This document shows positions 7,908 through 15,811 of a stretch of 64,000 nucleotides of DNA, piece by piece. This stretch comes from Gammaproteobacteria bacterium (GTDB taxonomy: Bacteria > Pseudomonadota > Gammaproteobacteria > Steroidobacterales > Steroidobacteraceae), in NCBI GenBank assembly GCA_025359205.1, contig JANYHD010000029.1:62001-126000 (forward strand), read 5' to 3'. A program made the position numbers and the translations under genes. Positions within the stretch are counted from its first letter, which is position 1; each line of letters begins with the position of its first letter. The notes beneath the pieces are model-generated. The model was not told where the DNA came from and made no database searches. It saw nothing but the letters and a program-made list of their open reading frames with translations.

Positions 7908-7934
7908 GTGCGGCGCAGCTTTACGCTGTAGGTG

Positions 7935-8780
7935 CTACGGGTGAAGTCCGTGCTTCTCGAAAGGTAGCCCGACTACAGGTAACGGGTAGCTGACCGCGCC
8001 ACCTCCCTTGTGTAAAAACTTTTCCTGCAAGACCCAGAAATACAGATTCACAAGAGAGTCGCCCCGCGGGCCGTCGGGTGCGATTTTCAATCCCGTAGCC
8101 GCCACACCACCGGGCCGGTTCTTTATAAAGAGATTCTGCACCGACAGGAAAATCGCACGCGCGTACTTATCATTGCCGGCTACCATCGCCGTTGTAACTC
8201 CTGTTACAAGATCGGCAAGTTGAAGGTGACGCAGTAGATGAGAGGGAGTTGTCAGGACATTAAGAAGGACCCGGTCGGGAAGGACGTAGTCGGTACCCTT
8301 TTGGATGCGCTCAACAAAATTTGTGAGAAACTCGGCCTCCTGGTCCTTGCCGCCTCCTGGTTTGTCGGCGACGATGATGGCGCTTGAACCTCGGCCCTCT
8401 AGATTCATACTGACGCGTTCGAAAAGATAATCAACACAACGCTCGAAAGCCGCTTGGTCCTTTTCAGTCGTGCGAGCGGTATCCCAGCAAACGACAACCG
8501 CTCTAGCATTATGAGCCGCCGCAGCTTCGAGGATTTGGCGGTAACAGTCCTCCCGATCTCCCTCATGAAGGTTTTCGTAAATCCATGAGCCTCTTTTGGG
8601 TGACCATTTGAATTCTTCTTTCTCGGGAACTCCGAATCTGTTGCCGATTGCGTCGATTGCGGTAGACAGCGATCTAAGCTGCGCTTCCTCGATTAGCACT
8701 CCGCCGACGCTGATAACTGGTCCCATGCTTTCTCGGGCGCAGCTGCGTTGAACGGAATCATCTGCAAAGAAAATCTCCAT
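7935..8780 (-). CDS. DUF3800 domain protein
   Basis: The product has 281 residues. The start MEIFFADDS followed by ISVGGVLI, and the later acidic and Asp-rich positions (VVVCWDTA, AIIVADKPGG, QLADLVTG), are typical of DUF3800. This family has a predicted RNase H-like fold and is common on phages and islands, sometimes near defence genes. It is the last gene of a leftward cluster after a desaturase, with a 30-base gap, so it may be co-transcribed. The sequence does not reveal a link between the predicted nuclease fold and lipid desaturation. It ends 28 bases from the integrase fragment. Confidence 0.75.
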   Translation of the reverse strand: MEIFFADDSVQRSCARESMGPVISVGGVLIEEAQLRSLSTAIDAIGNRFGVPEKEEFKWSPKRGSWIYENLHEGDREDCYRQILEAAAAHNARAVVVCWDTARTTEKDQAAFERCVDYLFERVSMNLEGRGSSAIIVADKPGGGKDQEAEFLTNFVERIQKGTDYVLPDRVLLNVLTTPSHLLRHLQLADLVTGVTTAMVAGNDKYARAIFLSVQNLFIKNRPGGVAATGLKIAPDGPRGDSLVNLYFWVLQEKFLHKGGGAVSYPLPVVGLPFEKHGLHP

Positions 8781-8810
8781 CCTTTAACTCTCTTCGTTCA
8801 TGGCTTTTAG

Positions 8811-9803
8811 CTATCGGCTATTCTCCGCTCTGTTGGCGTAGAATCGCAGAGCCGCTTCCTCAAAATTCCCGACAAGAAAGTCCGCGATCGGTTGCGTATA
8901 CCAGTTGAATGCCGTGCTAACGCGGTAGCGCATCGTCACTCGAAGTTCTGTGCCCGCGTTCACTTTGTGCAACGCATATTCGGTATCGATCACATCGAAA
9001 TACTGTCCGCCAATCCTCACATGGTCGTCGAGTGCGCCTGGGGGAAACGAGTCGTTCGTAAACCGATACATCCAACGAACACGTCGGTTTGGTTGCCAGT
9101 CGGCCGCTATCTGATCGAACTGGATGCCTTTCCCCATCGTGATGTGACGCACTGGAGTGCCGTCGGCTAGTTCCGTAACCGCGGATGATGGGAAGGGGAC
9201 ACCTATGCGATACATCCATGCCGTGCCAATCTCATCGGGCCGGATGTCTCTGGCGACTGTGAGGTGGGTCCAGACCTTCTCGGGGCTCGCAGAGACGATG
9301 CAGACTCTTTCGACCGACCGTACGTCTTGAGGGAGCGGAAGATTCTGCTCAAGACCTCCTAACAGCAGCGGTAAGGCAGCGAAGCTGAAAATGGCGGGCC
9401 GCGGCCACTTTGTCCAACGACACACGGTGCCCATCAAAATACCTCCGAGGCCGCCTACGAGGCCAAATAGCGGCACCGCGAGAACAGCACAGATGAGCCC
9501 CTCCACTCGGATCACCATCGTGCCGATTACAAATAGTGCATTGGCGGCAGCGGCGGCGAAGAAATAGTAGGACCAGCTCCGGCGCCCCGTACGCTCCGCC
9601 ATGTAGACGGTTACTGCGCCGACCAGAATCGGCACCAACAGAACAAATGAGGACATCATGGCGTGATACGGTTCGCCAGGCGTACCAGAGAAAAAGAGAC
9701 GCAAAGCGACGCCGACGAGGGCACCGCAAATCAGGGGCACGGTCCAGCCAAATTGGACGATCCAGAAGCGGTGAGGCTCCGGGGTGTCAGGCGATGAAGC
9801 CAT
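8811..9803 (-). CDS. Membrane protein with C-terminal SRPBCC (START-like) domain
   Basis: The protein has 330 residues. The first half has about four membrane segments (VPLICGALVGVALRLFF, SSFVLLVPILVGAVTVYMAE, YYFFAAAAANALFVIGTMVI, GLICAVLAVPLFGLVGGLGG). From about residue 165 an SRPBCC polyketide-cyclase-like domain follows (RVCIVSASPEKVWTHLTVAR, then HITMGKGIQFDQIAADWQPN). Such domains bind hydrophobic ligands. Its start overlaps the desaturase 3' end by 17 bases and is preceded by AGGAG, so the two are co-transcribed and probably translationally coupled. A lipid-handling role beside the desaturase is inferred; the family is not named to my knowledge. Confidence 0.65.
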   Translation of the reverse strand: MASSPDTPEPHRFWIVQFGWTVPLICGALVGVALRLFFSGTPGEPYHAMMSSFVLLVPILVGAVTVYMAERTGRRSWSYYFFAAAAANALFVIGTMVIRVEGLICAVLAVPLFGLVGGLGGILMGTVCRWTKWPRPAIFSFAALPLLLGGLEQNLPLPQDVRSVERVCIVSASPEKVWTHLTVARDIRPDEIGTAWMYRIGVPFPSSAVTELADGTPVRHITMGKGIQFDQIAADWQPNRRVRWMYRFTNDSFPPGALDDHVRIGGQYFDVIDTEYALHKVNAGTELRVTMRYRVSTAFNWYTQPIADFLVGNFEEAALRFYANRAENSR

Positions 9804-10776
9804 GAGCGTCTACTCCTGGTCGTAAAGGGGCCTCAGTGGTCGATATCAATTTGCTCTGTCTCACCAGCTTTACATCGGTCAGCTCAGGCCGGTAGGGCAG
9901 GTGTGATGGCAATCGCAGATTCATGACCAGTCCGAGACGCCGAAGTCCCAGGAGAACCCACCAGCCAGGATCCCATTCACCCGGTGCGATCCCGAGTCGC
10001 GCTGATCCTGGAAATGCGTGATGGTTGTTGTGCCAACACTCGCCCATGGTCAGAAGCGACGTAAATCGAACGTTGCGGCCCTGCACCGCGACACCTCGAA
10101 CCTCACGGTGAATTGCGCCGTGGTTATGTGCCAGATGACCAACCAGCCAATGACCGAACACGCCGGCAGTCACGCGAGCGCAGACCGCCCACCACACGAA
10201 TCCCCAACCGCCAGCGGCGTAAAGTAGAAAGGCCACGGGCACCTGCTGCGCCATCCACGTACGCTCAAGAAACTGGTAGAAGCGATCTTTGGCGATTCTT
10301 GGCTCAATGCGGATGACGGGCGGGTGGAGCAGCACCAACTCGCAATTCAGCTGCCACCATGCATCCACCCAGGCCGATCGGCCGTGTTTCAGGTAGTCGT
10401 GGCAACTGGGTAATCGCTGCGCGTAGTCGCGCAGCTCGTGTTGACGGAGAAGACCGATCGGGCCCGCGAGTCCGACCTGCACTCCGAGGTACACAAAAGA
10501 GTATTCGAGCCACTTAGGACACTGGTAGCTATCGTGGACGAGCTTTCGGTGGCTGCCCAGAGAGTGGCCGAATAGGAGCACGGCCGCGGTCGCGAGCAGG
10601 AATGCGGCAAAGGCGGACCATGTAAAAGTGACCGCGCCGCCGACAATGGCACCTGTCAGCATGCCGAGAAACCAAACGGACTTGACGGGCGCGTACCGCA
10701 CAGTGCCGACGCACACCGAATCTAGACTTATCGCGGCGACACGGTGCTGATCGAGACTTGCGGCGACGCCTTCCAC
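9787..10776 (-). CDS. Acyl-CoA / fatty acid desaturase
   Basis: The product has 329 residues with several membrane segments and histidine boxes: GHSLGSHRKLVH, GHLAHNHG and HNNHHAFPGSAR. These bind the di-iron centre of membrane desaturases of the stearoyl-CoA desaturase type. HELRDYAQRLPSCHDYLKHG is also typical of a bacterial subfamily. The reaction would be insertion of a double bond in an acyl chain at the inner membrane. The GTG start lies 13 bases after the ArsR stop, which suggests one transcript: ArsR, desaturase, SRPBCC membrane protein, DUF3800. The cluster lies on DNA between att C and att D, so it is probably acquired cargo. Confidence 0.8.
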   Translation of the reverse strand: MEGVAASLDQHRVAAISLDSVCVGTVRYAPVKSVWFLGMLTGAIVGGAVTFTWSAFAAFLLATAAVLLFGHSLGSHRKLVHDSYQCPKWLEYSFVYLGVQVGLAGPIGLLRQHELRDYAQRLPSCHDYLKHGRSAWVDAWWQLNCELVLLHPPVIRIEPRIAKDRFYQFLERTWMAQQVPVAFLLYAAGGWGFVWWAVCARVTAGVFGHWLVGHLAHNHGAIHREVRGVAVQGRNVRFTSLLTMGECWHNNHHAFPGSARLGIAPGEWDPGWWVLLGLRRLGLVMNLRLPSHLPYRPELTDVKLVRQSKLISTTEAPLRPGVDAHGFIA

Positions 10777-10788
10777 AGTAAATCCAGG

Positions 10789-11112
10789 CTACTCGGTCGC
10801 GCGTCGGCGCTTTGCCAGGGCGCGCGATTCGCGCTTGAGCGGGCCAGCTACGGGGCAGATTTCGAATGCATAACCGGTCAGCGTGCTGACGAGGCTACTC
10901 GGATTCAGCCGATACAGGACTCGTTGTCCCTTTCGCTCGCTGGCGACCAAACCCGCGTTCTCGAGCACGGTTAGATGTCGCGACATGGACGGTGCTGTCA
11001 TCTGAAAGCGCGCTGCGAGTTCGGATGTGGTTAGCTCCGTCTTAGAGAGGTACGCTAGAATTTCCCTGCGAGAGCGGGATGCGAGAGCTTCAAAAATCTT
11101 GTCGACTGACAT
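10789..11112 (-). CDS. ArsR-family transcriptional repressor
   Basis: The product has 107 residues, a normal ArsR length. The winged helix includes ASRSRREILAYLSKTELTTS, then MTAPSMSRHLTVLENAGLVA and RVLYRLNP. No metal-binding Cys pair is visible in the recognition helix, so the signal is probably not a metal; a single Cys near ICPVAG is present. It is the first gene of the desaturase cluster. A perfect six-base inverted repeat lies 12 bases upstream of its start, which suggests self-repression of the whole cluster. Confidence 0.8.
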   Translation of the reverse strand: MSVDKIFEALASRSRREILAYLSKTELTTSELAARFQMTAPSMSRHLTVLENAGLVASERKGQRVLYRLNPSSLVSTLTGYAFEICPVAGPLKRESRALAKRRRATE

Positions 11113-11123
11113 ATCCGTATAAT

Positions 11124-11141
11124 ATTAGCGAATGTGCTAAT
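11124..11141 (-). promoter_or_regulatory. Inverted repeat, probable ArsR operator
   Basis: ATTAGC, six spacer bases, then GCTAAT form a perfect dyad just upstream of the ArsR start at 11112. ArsR-type repressors commonly bind such AT-rich dyads over the promoter of their own operon. That this ArsR binds here is inferred from position only. Confidence 0.5.
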
Positions 11142-11275
11142 CGTCAAATATACTAATGTTCGGTTGGGTACGGGTGCGTCGTGGCCACGCTAGGAGACGC
11201 ATGCCTTCACATCTGATATTGCGACGCAGCAAATCCACCGAGCCGATTGCCGTGCAATAGGTGAGTTGGAGATGC

Positions 11276-11303
11276 TTGCTGAGTCCAATAGTTCTCATAT
11301 AAT
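11276..11303 (+). promoter_or_regulatory. Strong sigma-70-like promoter for the AbiE operon
   Basis: TTGCTG (11276-11281) and TATAAT (11298-11303) are separated by 16 bases. Transcription would start near 11310, which is at or next to the ATG at 11311. This suggests a leaderless mRNA for the antitoxin and decides the start chosen for that gene. Confidence 0.6.
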
Positions 11304-11310
11304 GCGAACT

Positions 11311-12126
11311 ATGGCGCATGCTACGCACCCAAGTCTTCCAGCTATGCGCTCGCTGCTAGCCAGTGTTGCTGCTAGTGCGAGGCCGCTAGTGGACGTTGCC
11401 ACAGCAGCAGGAGTGCTCGGCTGGGATCGAAGGCGTACGGCGAAGCAACTAGCTCGCTGGTCCACTCAAGGTTTCTTGCGGCGCGTCCGTCGGGGCACCT
11501 ACGCAGTTGTGCCCACAGGCGCAATGACACAGGAGCAGGTCATCGCGGATCCGTGGGTGCTTATCCCTGCTACGTTTCGCCAAGCTTACATCGGTGGTTG
11601 GAGCGCGGCGCAACACTGGGATCTCACTGAGCAAATATTTCAGACTCTTCTCGTTTGTACTTCCGATCGGGTTCGGCGGACACAGCTGATCGTAGCCGGC
11701 ACGATGTTGCGCGCGCGGCATGTTCCAGAAAGCTGGATATTTGCGACCAAAGTAGAGTGGCGCGAGGGTGCCCGCGTACTCGTTTCGGATGTCCACAAGA
11801 CAATTTTGGATCTGTGCGCGGACCCAGCGCTCGGCGGCGGCATTCAGCACGTCATGCATTGTCTGCGCTCTTACCTCGCGCGCGACGATTGCAGCACCGC
11901 CCGGCTCCTCGAGTATGCAAGGCAACTGGCGCTTCCAACTGCGTTCAAGCGTTTAGGTTTTTTATGCGAGGCTGCCCACGGTCCTATCGAAGTTATCGAG
12001 GAGTGCAGGCGCTCGGTGACCGCGGGACTGGCTGCGCTTGATCCGGCGCTCAATTCCCCGAAGATTTCCAAGCGCTGGCAACTTCGTTTACCCGCAGGAT
12101 GGGAGAGAGTGCTCAGCGATGATTGA
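11311..12126 (+). CDS. abiEi: AbiEi-type antitoxin/repressor of a type IV toxin-antitoxin system
   Basis: The product has 271 residues. An N-terminal winged-helix region (VATAAGVLGWDRRRTAKQLA, RVRRGTYAVV) is followed by the AbiEi C-terminal region (YIGGWSAAQHWDLTEQI, VHKTILDLCADP). AbiEi proteins repress their operon and counter the AbiEii nucleotidyltransferase without binding it. The ATG at 11311 is chosen because the promoter predicts transcription starting there; upstream starts at 11266 or 11272 would overlap the promoter. The 3' end overlaps the toxin start by eight bases. The gene pair lies on island DNA left of att D. Confidence 0.8.
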   Translation: MAHATHPSLPAMRSLLASVAASARPLVDVATAAGVLGWDRRRTAKQLARWSTQGFLRRVRRGTYAVVPTGAMTQEQVIADPWVLIPATFRQAYIGGWSAAQHWDLTEQIFQTLLVCTSDRVRRTQLIVAGTMLRARHVPESWIFATKVEWREGARVLVSDVHKTILDLCADPALGGGIQHVMHCLRSYLARDDCSTARLLEYARQLALPTAFKRLGFLCEAAHGPIEVIEECRRSVTAGLAALDPALNSPKISKRWQLRLPAGWERVLSDD

Positions 12127-13534
12127 TCGGAATGAGCTGCTGGCTATCGCCAACGCGACTGGTCTTACGGGCCCTGTTGTCGAAAAGGACTACATTCTCG
12201 GTTGGCTCTTGCGCGGTATCGCGACGCACGCAGAGTTCCGAGAGCGATGGCTATTCAAGGGTGGGACCTGCCTGAAGAAATGCTATTTTGAGACCTACAG
12301 ATTTTCGGAAGATCTCGATTTCACGTTGCTACGATCGGAGCATATTGATGCTGAGTTCTTGCAAGCGGCGTTCGGCGAAGTTGTAGCGCAAATCTACGAT
12401 GAGGCGGGGATCGAGATGCCCGCCGATAGTGTCCGATTTGATATTTACGACAATCCCCGCGGCAACTCTTCCTGTCAGGGGCGGATTTACTATCGCAGTC
12501 GATTCCAGACGGGCAACAATATGCCGGCCGTCAAGCTCGATCTCACCGCCGATGAGGCGTTCTTGGATGGTGGAGTCTGGCGGCCCGTCAGCCATCCGTA
12601 TTCTGATGACCCTGGAGGCGGTATCGAGGCGTATTGCTACTCCTACGAGGAACTATTCGCCGAGAAACTAAGGGCATTGGGTGAGCGTACCCGTGCTCGC
12701 GACCTGTACGACGTCGTCCATCTCCATCGGAATGGGCAGTACTCCCCGGCGCCCCAGCGTGTGCTTGAGTTGCTCGCGCGCAAGTGCGAGTTCAAGCGCA
12801 TTCCTATCATCACGCTTGAAGTGGTGTCTGCGGCCCGGGAATCGGTTGTCGGCACTTGGGAGGGAATGCTTCGGCATCAACTACCGCAGCTTCCGCCCTT
12901 TGAGTCGTTCTGGAGCGCGCTTCCGGCAGTATTCGAGTGGCTCAATTCCCGCCGACCTGTCGAACATCTGGCCTCTGTGCAAATTGCCGCAGGTAGTGAA
13001 GTGTTGCGGCCGCGTTTCGGTGGGCTCGTCCAGGTCGGTGGTCGAGCGTCGGTTCTCGAACTTATCCGCTTTGCGGCCCAGAGCCGCCAACTCGTTGAAC
13101 TGGGGTATACCAATGAGCAGGGCGTCCAGCGCACACCGACGATTGAGCCGTACTCGCTGAGACGCAGCCGCGCTGGTGCCGTGTCGCTTGCAGCTCACGA
13201 CATTGAAGCGGGTCACATCAAGTACTATCGCGTGGATCGGATTCGAGGCGCCCGCGTACTGGAGCGCACGTTCGCGCCACGCCACGCAATTGAGCTCAGT
13301 CCTGCGTCTGCGCCGGTTGCGGCTCCAATGCAACGTGCGCCGGGATATAGGCGGGCGCATCCCCAAGCGACCCGGTCGAGAGCGGCAGCACGCCGGACGA
13401 AGTACATAGTGCAATGCCACCACTGTAACCGGCGGTTTCCCAGGGCGACACGTACGGTCACTTTAAAGCCCCATTTGACTCGTGATGGTTATCGGTGCTC
13501 TGGTCGTCGCGGAACGATAGTGGAGGTGCGATGA
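12119..13534 (+). CDS. abiEii: AbiEii-type nucleotidyltransferase toxin fused to a WYL domain and Cys-containing tail
   Basis: The product has 471 residues. The nucleotidyltransferase core has WLFKGGTCLKKCYF and YRFSEDLDFTLL, the G-G-T and D-x-D region of AbiEii/COG2253 proteins, and later YSYEELFAEKLRAL. Residues about 320-394 read as a WYL-like domain (LVELGYTNEQGVQRTPTIEP, IKYYRVDRIRGARVLE). The tail has CHHC plus a third Cys (YRCSGRRG), like a zinc ribbon. AbiEii toxins usually stop near 300 residues, so this is a long fusion. WYL domains often sense nucleic acid or nucleotide ligands in defence systems, so the toxin may be ligand-gated; that is inference. It overlaps the antitoxin stop (ATGATTGA). 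Confidence 0.8.
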   Translation: MIDRNELLAIANATGLTGPVVEKDYILGWLLRGIATHAEFRERWLFKGGTCLKKCYFETYRFSEDLDFTLLRSEHIDAEFLQAAFGEVVAQIYDEAGIEMPADSVRFDIYDNPRGNSSCQGRIYYRSRFQTGNNMPAVKLDLTADEAFLDGGVWRPVSHPYSDDPGGGIEAYCYSYEELFAEKLRALGERTRARDLYDVVHLHRNGQYSPAPQRVLELLARKCEFKRIPIITLEVVSAARESVVGTWEGMLRHQLPQLPPFESFWSALPAVFEWLNSRRPVEHLASVQIAAGSEVLRPRFGGLVQVGGRASVLELIRFAAQSRQLVELGYTNEQGVQRTPTIEPYSLRRSRAGAVSLAAHDIEAGHIKYYRVDRIRGARVLERTFAPRHAIELSPASAPVAAPMQRAPGYRRAHPQATRSRAAARRTKYIVQCHHCNRRFPRATRTVTLKPHLTRDGYRCSGRRGTIVEVR

Positions 13535-13564
13535 GGCAGCGTGACGGTCGCCGAAATGACTCGT

Positions 13565-13623
13565 CATCTATCGGCATCGATCGCCACAAAGCGAAACTCG
13601 CTGACGGTATTTCGGACGGTATT
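13565..13623 (+). repeat. Arm-like repeat left of att D
   Basis: CATCTATCGGCATCGATCGC, then CACAAAGCGAAA, is followed by CTGACGGTAT and CGGACGGTATT. This has the same order as the arm blocks at att B and C. The rightmost part belongs to the 95-base repeat shared with att E. Confidence 0.55.
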
Positions 13624-13696
13624 GTGAGCAGTGTTGTTATTAAGTTTAAATTGCATCAACGAGTTACGAAGTCAGGAGATTATTGAGTGGGAGTGA
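13602..13696 (+). repeat. 95-base att repeat D (shared with att E)
   Basis: The block begins TGACGGTAT and contains GGACGGTATTGTGAGCAGTG and GCATCAACGAG. It ends with the core GATTATTGAGTGGGAGTGA (13678-13696), which reads E-I-I-E-W-E-stop. The copy at 14828-14922 has exactly the same length and the same landmarks, with scattered substitutions in the middle. Two such long copies flank the nucleotidyltransferase module, so it probably entered as a discrete unit. Confidence 0.7.
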
Positions 13697-13762
13697 AGGG
13701 GCCGAGCGTAGATTGTGGCCCGTAACCCGTTGTTTGACTGCGGTTTGTGCTATTTTCGTGAA

Positions 13763-13963
13763 ATGGACAAAAAGATTACGCGGTACCACAGCCTGAAGGA
13801 AATGAAGGCGGACGAGTATCGTTCCTGGCAACGCCTTCCGGGAAGCGAGCGGATTCGCGCTGTAATGGATCTCAACCTTGAGCTTTACGCGTTGAAGGGA
13901 CAGACCGCGGATGCACCAAGACTTCAAAGAACTGTTGTCCGCGTTCAACGCCGGCCAAGTTAA
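13763..13963 (+). CDS. Small protein preceding a nucleotidyltransferase (possible antitoxin)
   Basis: The 66-residue frame starts MDKKITRYHSLKEMKADEYR and continues with WQRLPGSERIRAVMDLNLEL. Its end overlaps the nucleotidyltransferase start by 53 bases. Small proteins of this type commonly sit directly before MNT/DUF6036-type nucleotidyltransferases, so an antitoxin or partner role is likely but not shown. ATG 13763 is preferred; a GTG at 13715 would add 16 residues that begin inside repeat-flanking DNA. No clear ribosome site is visible. Confidence 0.55.
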   Translation: MDKKITRYHSLKEMKADEYRSWQRLPGSERIRAVMDLNLELYALKGQTADAPRLQRTVVRVQRRPS

Positions 13964-14663
13964 ATATCTGATTGTCGGCGCGTATGCGGTTTCGTTTCAC
14001 GCGCAGCCTCGTGCGACCAAAGATCTGGATATCCTGATTGGCGCAGACACTGAAAACAGTAAAGCGGTGTATGCCGCGCTCGCGAAGTTCGGAGCGCCGA
14101 TAGCAGGACTAAGTGCCAAGGATTTCACCGACCCCAATAATTTCTTCCGCATGGGTACGCCGCCGGTGATGGTAGACATCATGCCCAAGATTAGTGGCAT
14201 TGAATTTGTGGAAGCATGGAAACGGCGAGTAGAAGTTCGAATAGATGATTATTTGTCCGTACCATTTATCTCGCGGGAGGACCTGCTGGTTGCAAAGCTC
14301 TCGGCAGGTCGACCACAGGATTTGATTGACGTCGATGCGTTGCGTGAAAGCAGCCAGGGCCAAGAGATTGAACGGCAGCAAGATCCAGCTCCATCCGTCA
14401 AGAGCGCTCGAAACGAGATTGATGAGATCAAGAAAGCAGGGCGAGAAAATTGGTTAAGGATGCGAGAGCAGAAAGGATCGTCGCCGGCTCTTGAGGAGCT
14501 TCGAGCGCAGGGCCGCGAAGACTGGTTGAAGTCGCGGCAACAACGCACCACAGAGAGTTCGGGGGATCCTCAGGTGCGCTCCGCCGAGAGGGGTCAAGAT
14601 GCAGAGCCCAAGGATCTACCCGGGAGCGGGGACAAGGGACTAGACGACGATCTGAAGCAGTAG
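13911..14663 (+). CDS. MNT-type nucleotidyltransferase (DUF6036-like) with a repeated C-terminal tail
   Basis: The product has 250 residues. The core has YLIVGAYAVSFHAQPRATKD, then LDILIGADTEN (the D-x-D metal site), and later FISREDLLVAKLSAGRPQDL. This fits minimal nucleotidyltransferases used in toxin-antitoxin and defence modules. From about residue 165 the protein is charged and contains two similar segments, AGRENWLRMREQ and QGREDWLKSRQQ, followed by a disordered acidic end. The tail is unusual for this family and may mediate binding. The module lies between the 95-base repeats D and E. Confidence 0.7.
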   Translation: MHQDFKELLSAFNAGQVKYLIVGAYAVSFHAQPRATKDLDILIGADTENSKAVYAALAKFGAPIAGLSAKDFTDPNNFFRMGTPPVMVDIMPKISGIEFVEAWKRRVEVRIDDYLSVPFISREDLLVAKLSAGRPQDLIDVDALRESSQGQEIERQQDPAPSVKSARNEIDEIKKAGRENWLRMREQKGSSPALEELRAQGREDWLKSRQQRTTESSGDPQVRSAERGQDAEPKDLPGSGDKGLDDDLKQ

Positions 14664-14827
14664 CTCCCTCGCCGCGCCGCAGAAACTTTCTACGTACGGT
14701 ACAAAGTCGAATCTCTTCGAGCAGCTCCAGCTGCCTCCATCAGGATCGTCCGGCATCTATAGCGTGCTATCGGCACCGAGCAAAAATATGTGGCCGCTCA
14801 TCTGACGAGACTTTAGAATAATTATTG

Positions 14828-14922
14828 TGACGGTATCGCGGACGGTATTGTGAGCAGTGCGCCGCTGAAACGTTCCTTGCATCAACGAGATACAACACCA
14901 GGAGACTATTGAGTGGGAGTGA
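14828..14922 (+). repeat. 95-base att repeat E (rightmost guaA 3'-end motif)
   Basis: This copy carries GGACGGTATTGTGAGCAGTG, GCATCAACGAG and the core GACTATTGAGTGGGAGTGA, which reads E-T-I-E-W-E-stop. An arm-like stretch with CATCTATAGCGTGCTATCGG lies to its left from about 14,754. No arm repeats follow on the right. It may therefore mark the outer boundary of the array, with ordinary chromosome starting at about 14,930. The 300 bases between 14,664 and 14,964 hold only this block. Confidence 0.65.
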
Positions 14923-14964
14923 CTTGGAATCTGCCGGTGACTGCTTGAGTCGCTGAGCGCAGCC

Positions 14965-15627
14965 GTGAAGTTGTACTCCGCACCGTTGAGCATGTTTGGC
15001 GCCAAGGTGGAAATTGCGGCGCGCGAGAAGCGCCTTGATTTCGAATTGCAGATGGTGCCCTTCAGTCAGCAGCAGGGCTACAGTCCCAGGCACCCGGAAG
15101 TGCTGCGCATCAATCCCAAGCGGCAGGTGCCCGTGTGGGTTGATGACGACGTCGAGCTGTACGATTCGACCCAGATCTGCGAATACCTCGAAGATCGTTG
15201 GCCAGCGCCGCGATTGTGGCCAGCCGGAGCGGCGGAACGTGCCCGCGCGCGCCAGCTGGAGCATGCATCGGACGAAGTATTCTTCCCCCATGTGATCCGC
15301 CTCATGGGGCTGCGTGCGAACCCAGATCCCGTCGATGCGCCCGAATGGATCCAGGCCTGCACCAGGATCCGCGCTTACTATGACCAGATGGAGCGGGTGC
15401 TCGATGGCAGCCGGTTCATCGCGGGGGACGAATACAGTTTCGCCGACATCGCGTTCTACATGGCGCAGTTCTTCGCGGCGCGGCATACCGTGCCGGTGAC
15501 GGACGCGCACGGCAATCTACGCCTCTGGCGCGCGCGGGTTGCCGCGCGGCCCGCCGTGCGGCCGGTGATCGACGCGATGGCTGGCTACTTGCGCAGCATC
15601 GACTATCCGGTGCCCGACTACGACTAG
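14965..15627 (+). CDS. Glutathione S-transferase family protein
   Basis: The product has 220 residues, normal for a GST. The N-terminal thioredoxin-like domain starts MKLYSAPLSMFGAKVEIAAR and contains NPKRQVPVWVDDDVELYDST, with the cis-Pro and the E/D-S(T) glutathione contacts, then ICEYLEDRW. The C-terminal helical domain has the N-capping region FIAGDEYSFADIAFYMAQ. A conjugation or dehalogenation substrate cannot be told. It starts with GTG at 14965. It is the first gene right of the att array and stands alone. Confidence 0.85.
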   Translation: MKLYSAPLSMFGAKVEIAAREKRLDFELQMVPFSQQQGYSPRHPEVLRINPKRQVPVWVDDDVELYDSTQICEYLEDRWPAPRLWPAGAAERARARQLEHASDEVFFPHVIRLMGLRANPDPVDAPEWIQACTRIRAYYDQMERVLDGSRFIAGDEYSFADIAFYMAQFFAARHTVPVTDAHGNLRLWRARVAARPAVRPVIDAMAGYLRSIDYPVPDYD

Positions 15628-15811
15628 CGGCGTACGCCGTGCTCAAGCAGGATTTCATCGAATGTTCATCGTGGCTTCAAATTCGGACCGGGGCTGTGGC
15701 GATGCCCTCCATGTTGGGGACCGTCTTTCCGCCCGAATCGCGACGCGGTTCCGGGTGGCCCTGTCTGGGCGCTGGTAGAATTTGGACGGTGTGAAACCCG
15801 GGAGTCCTGCC

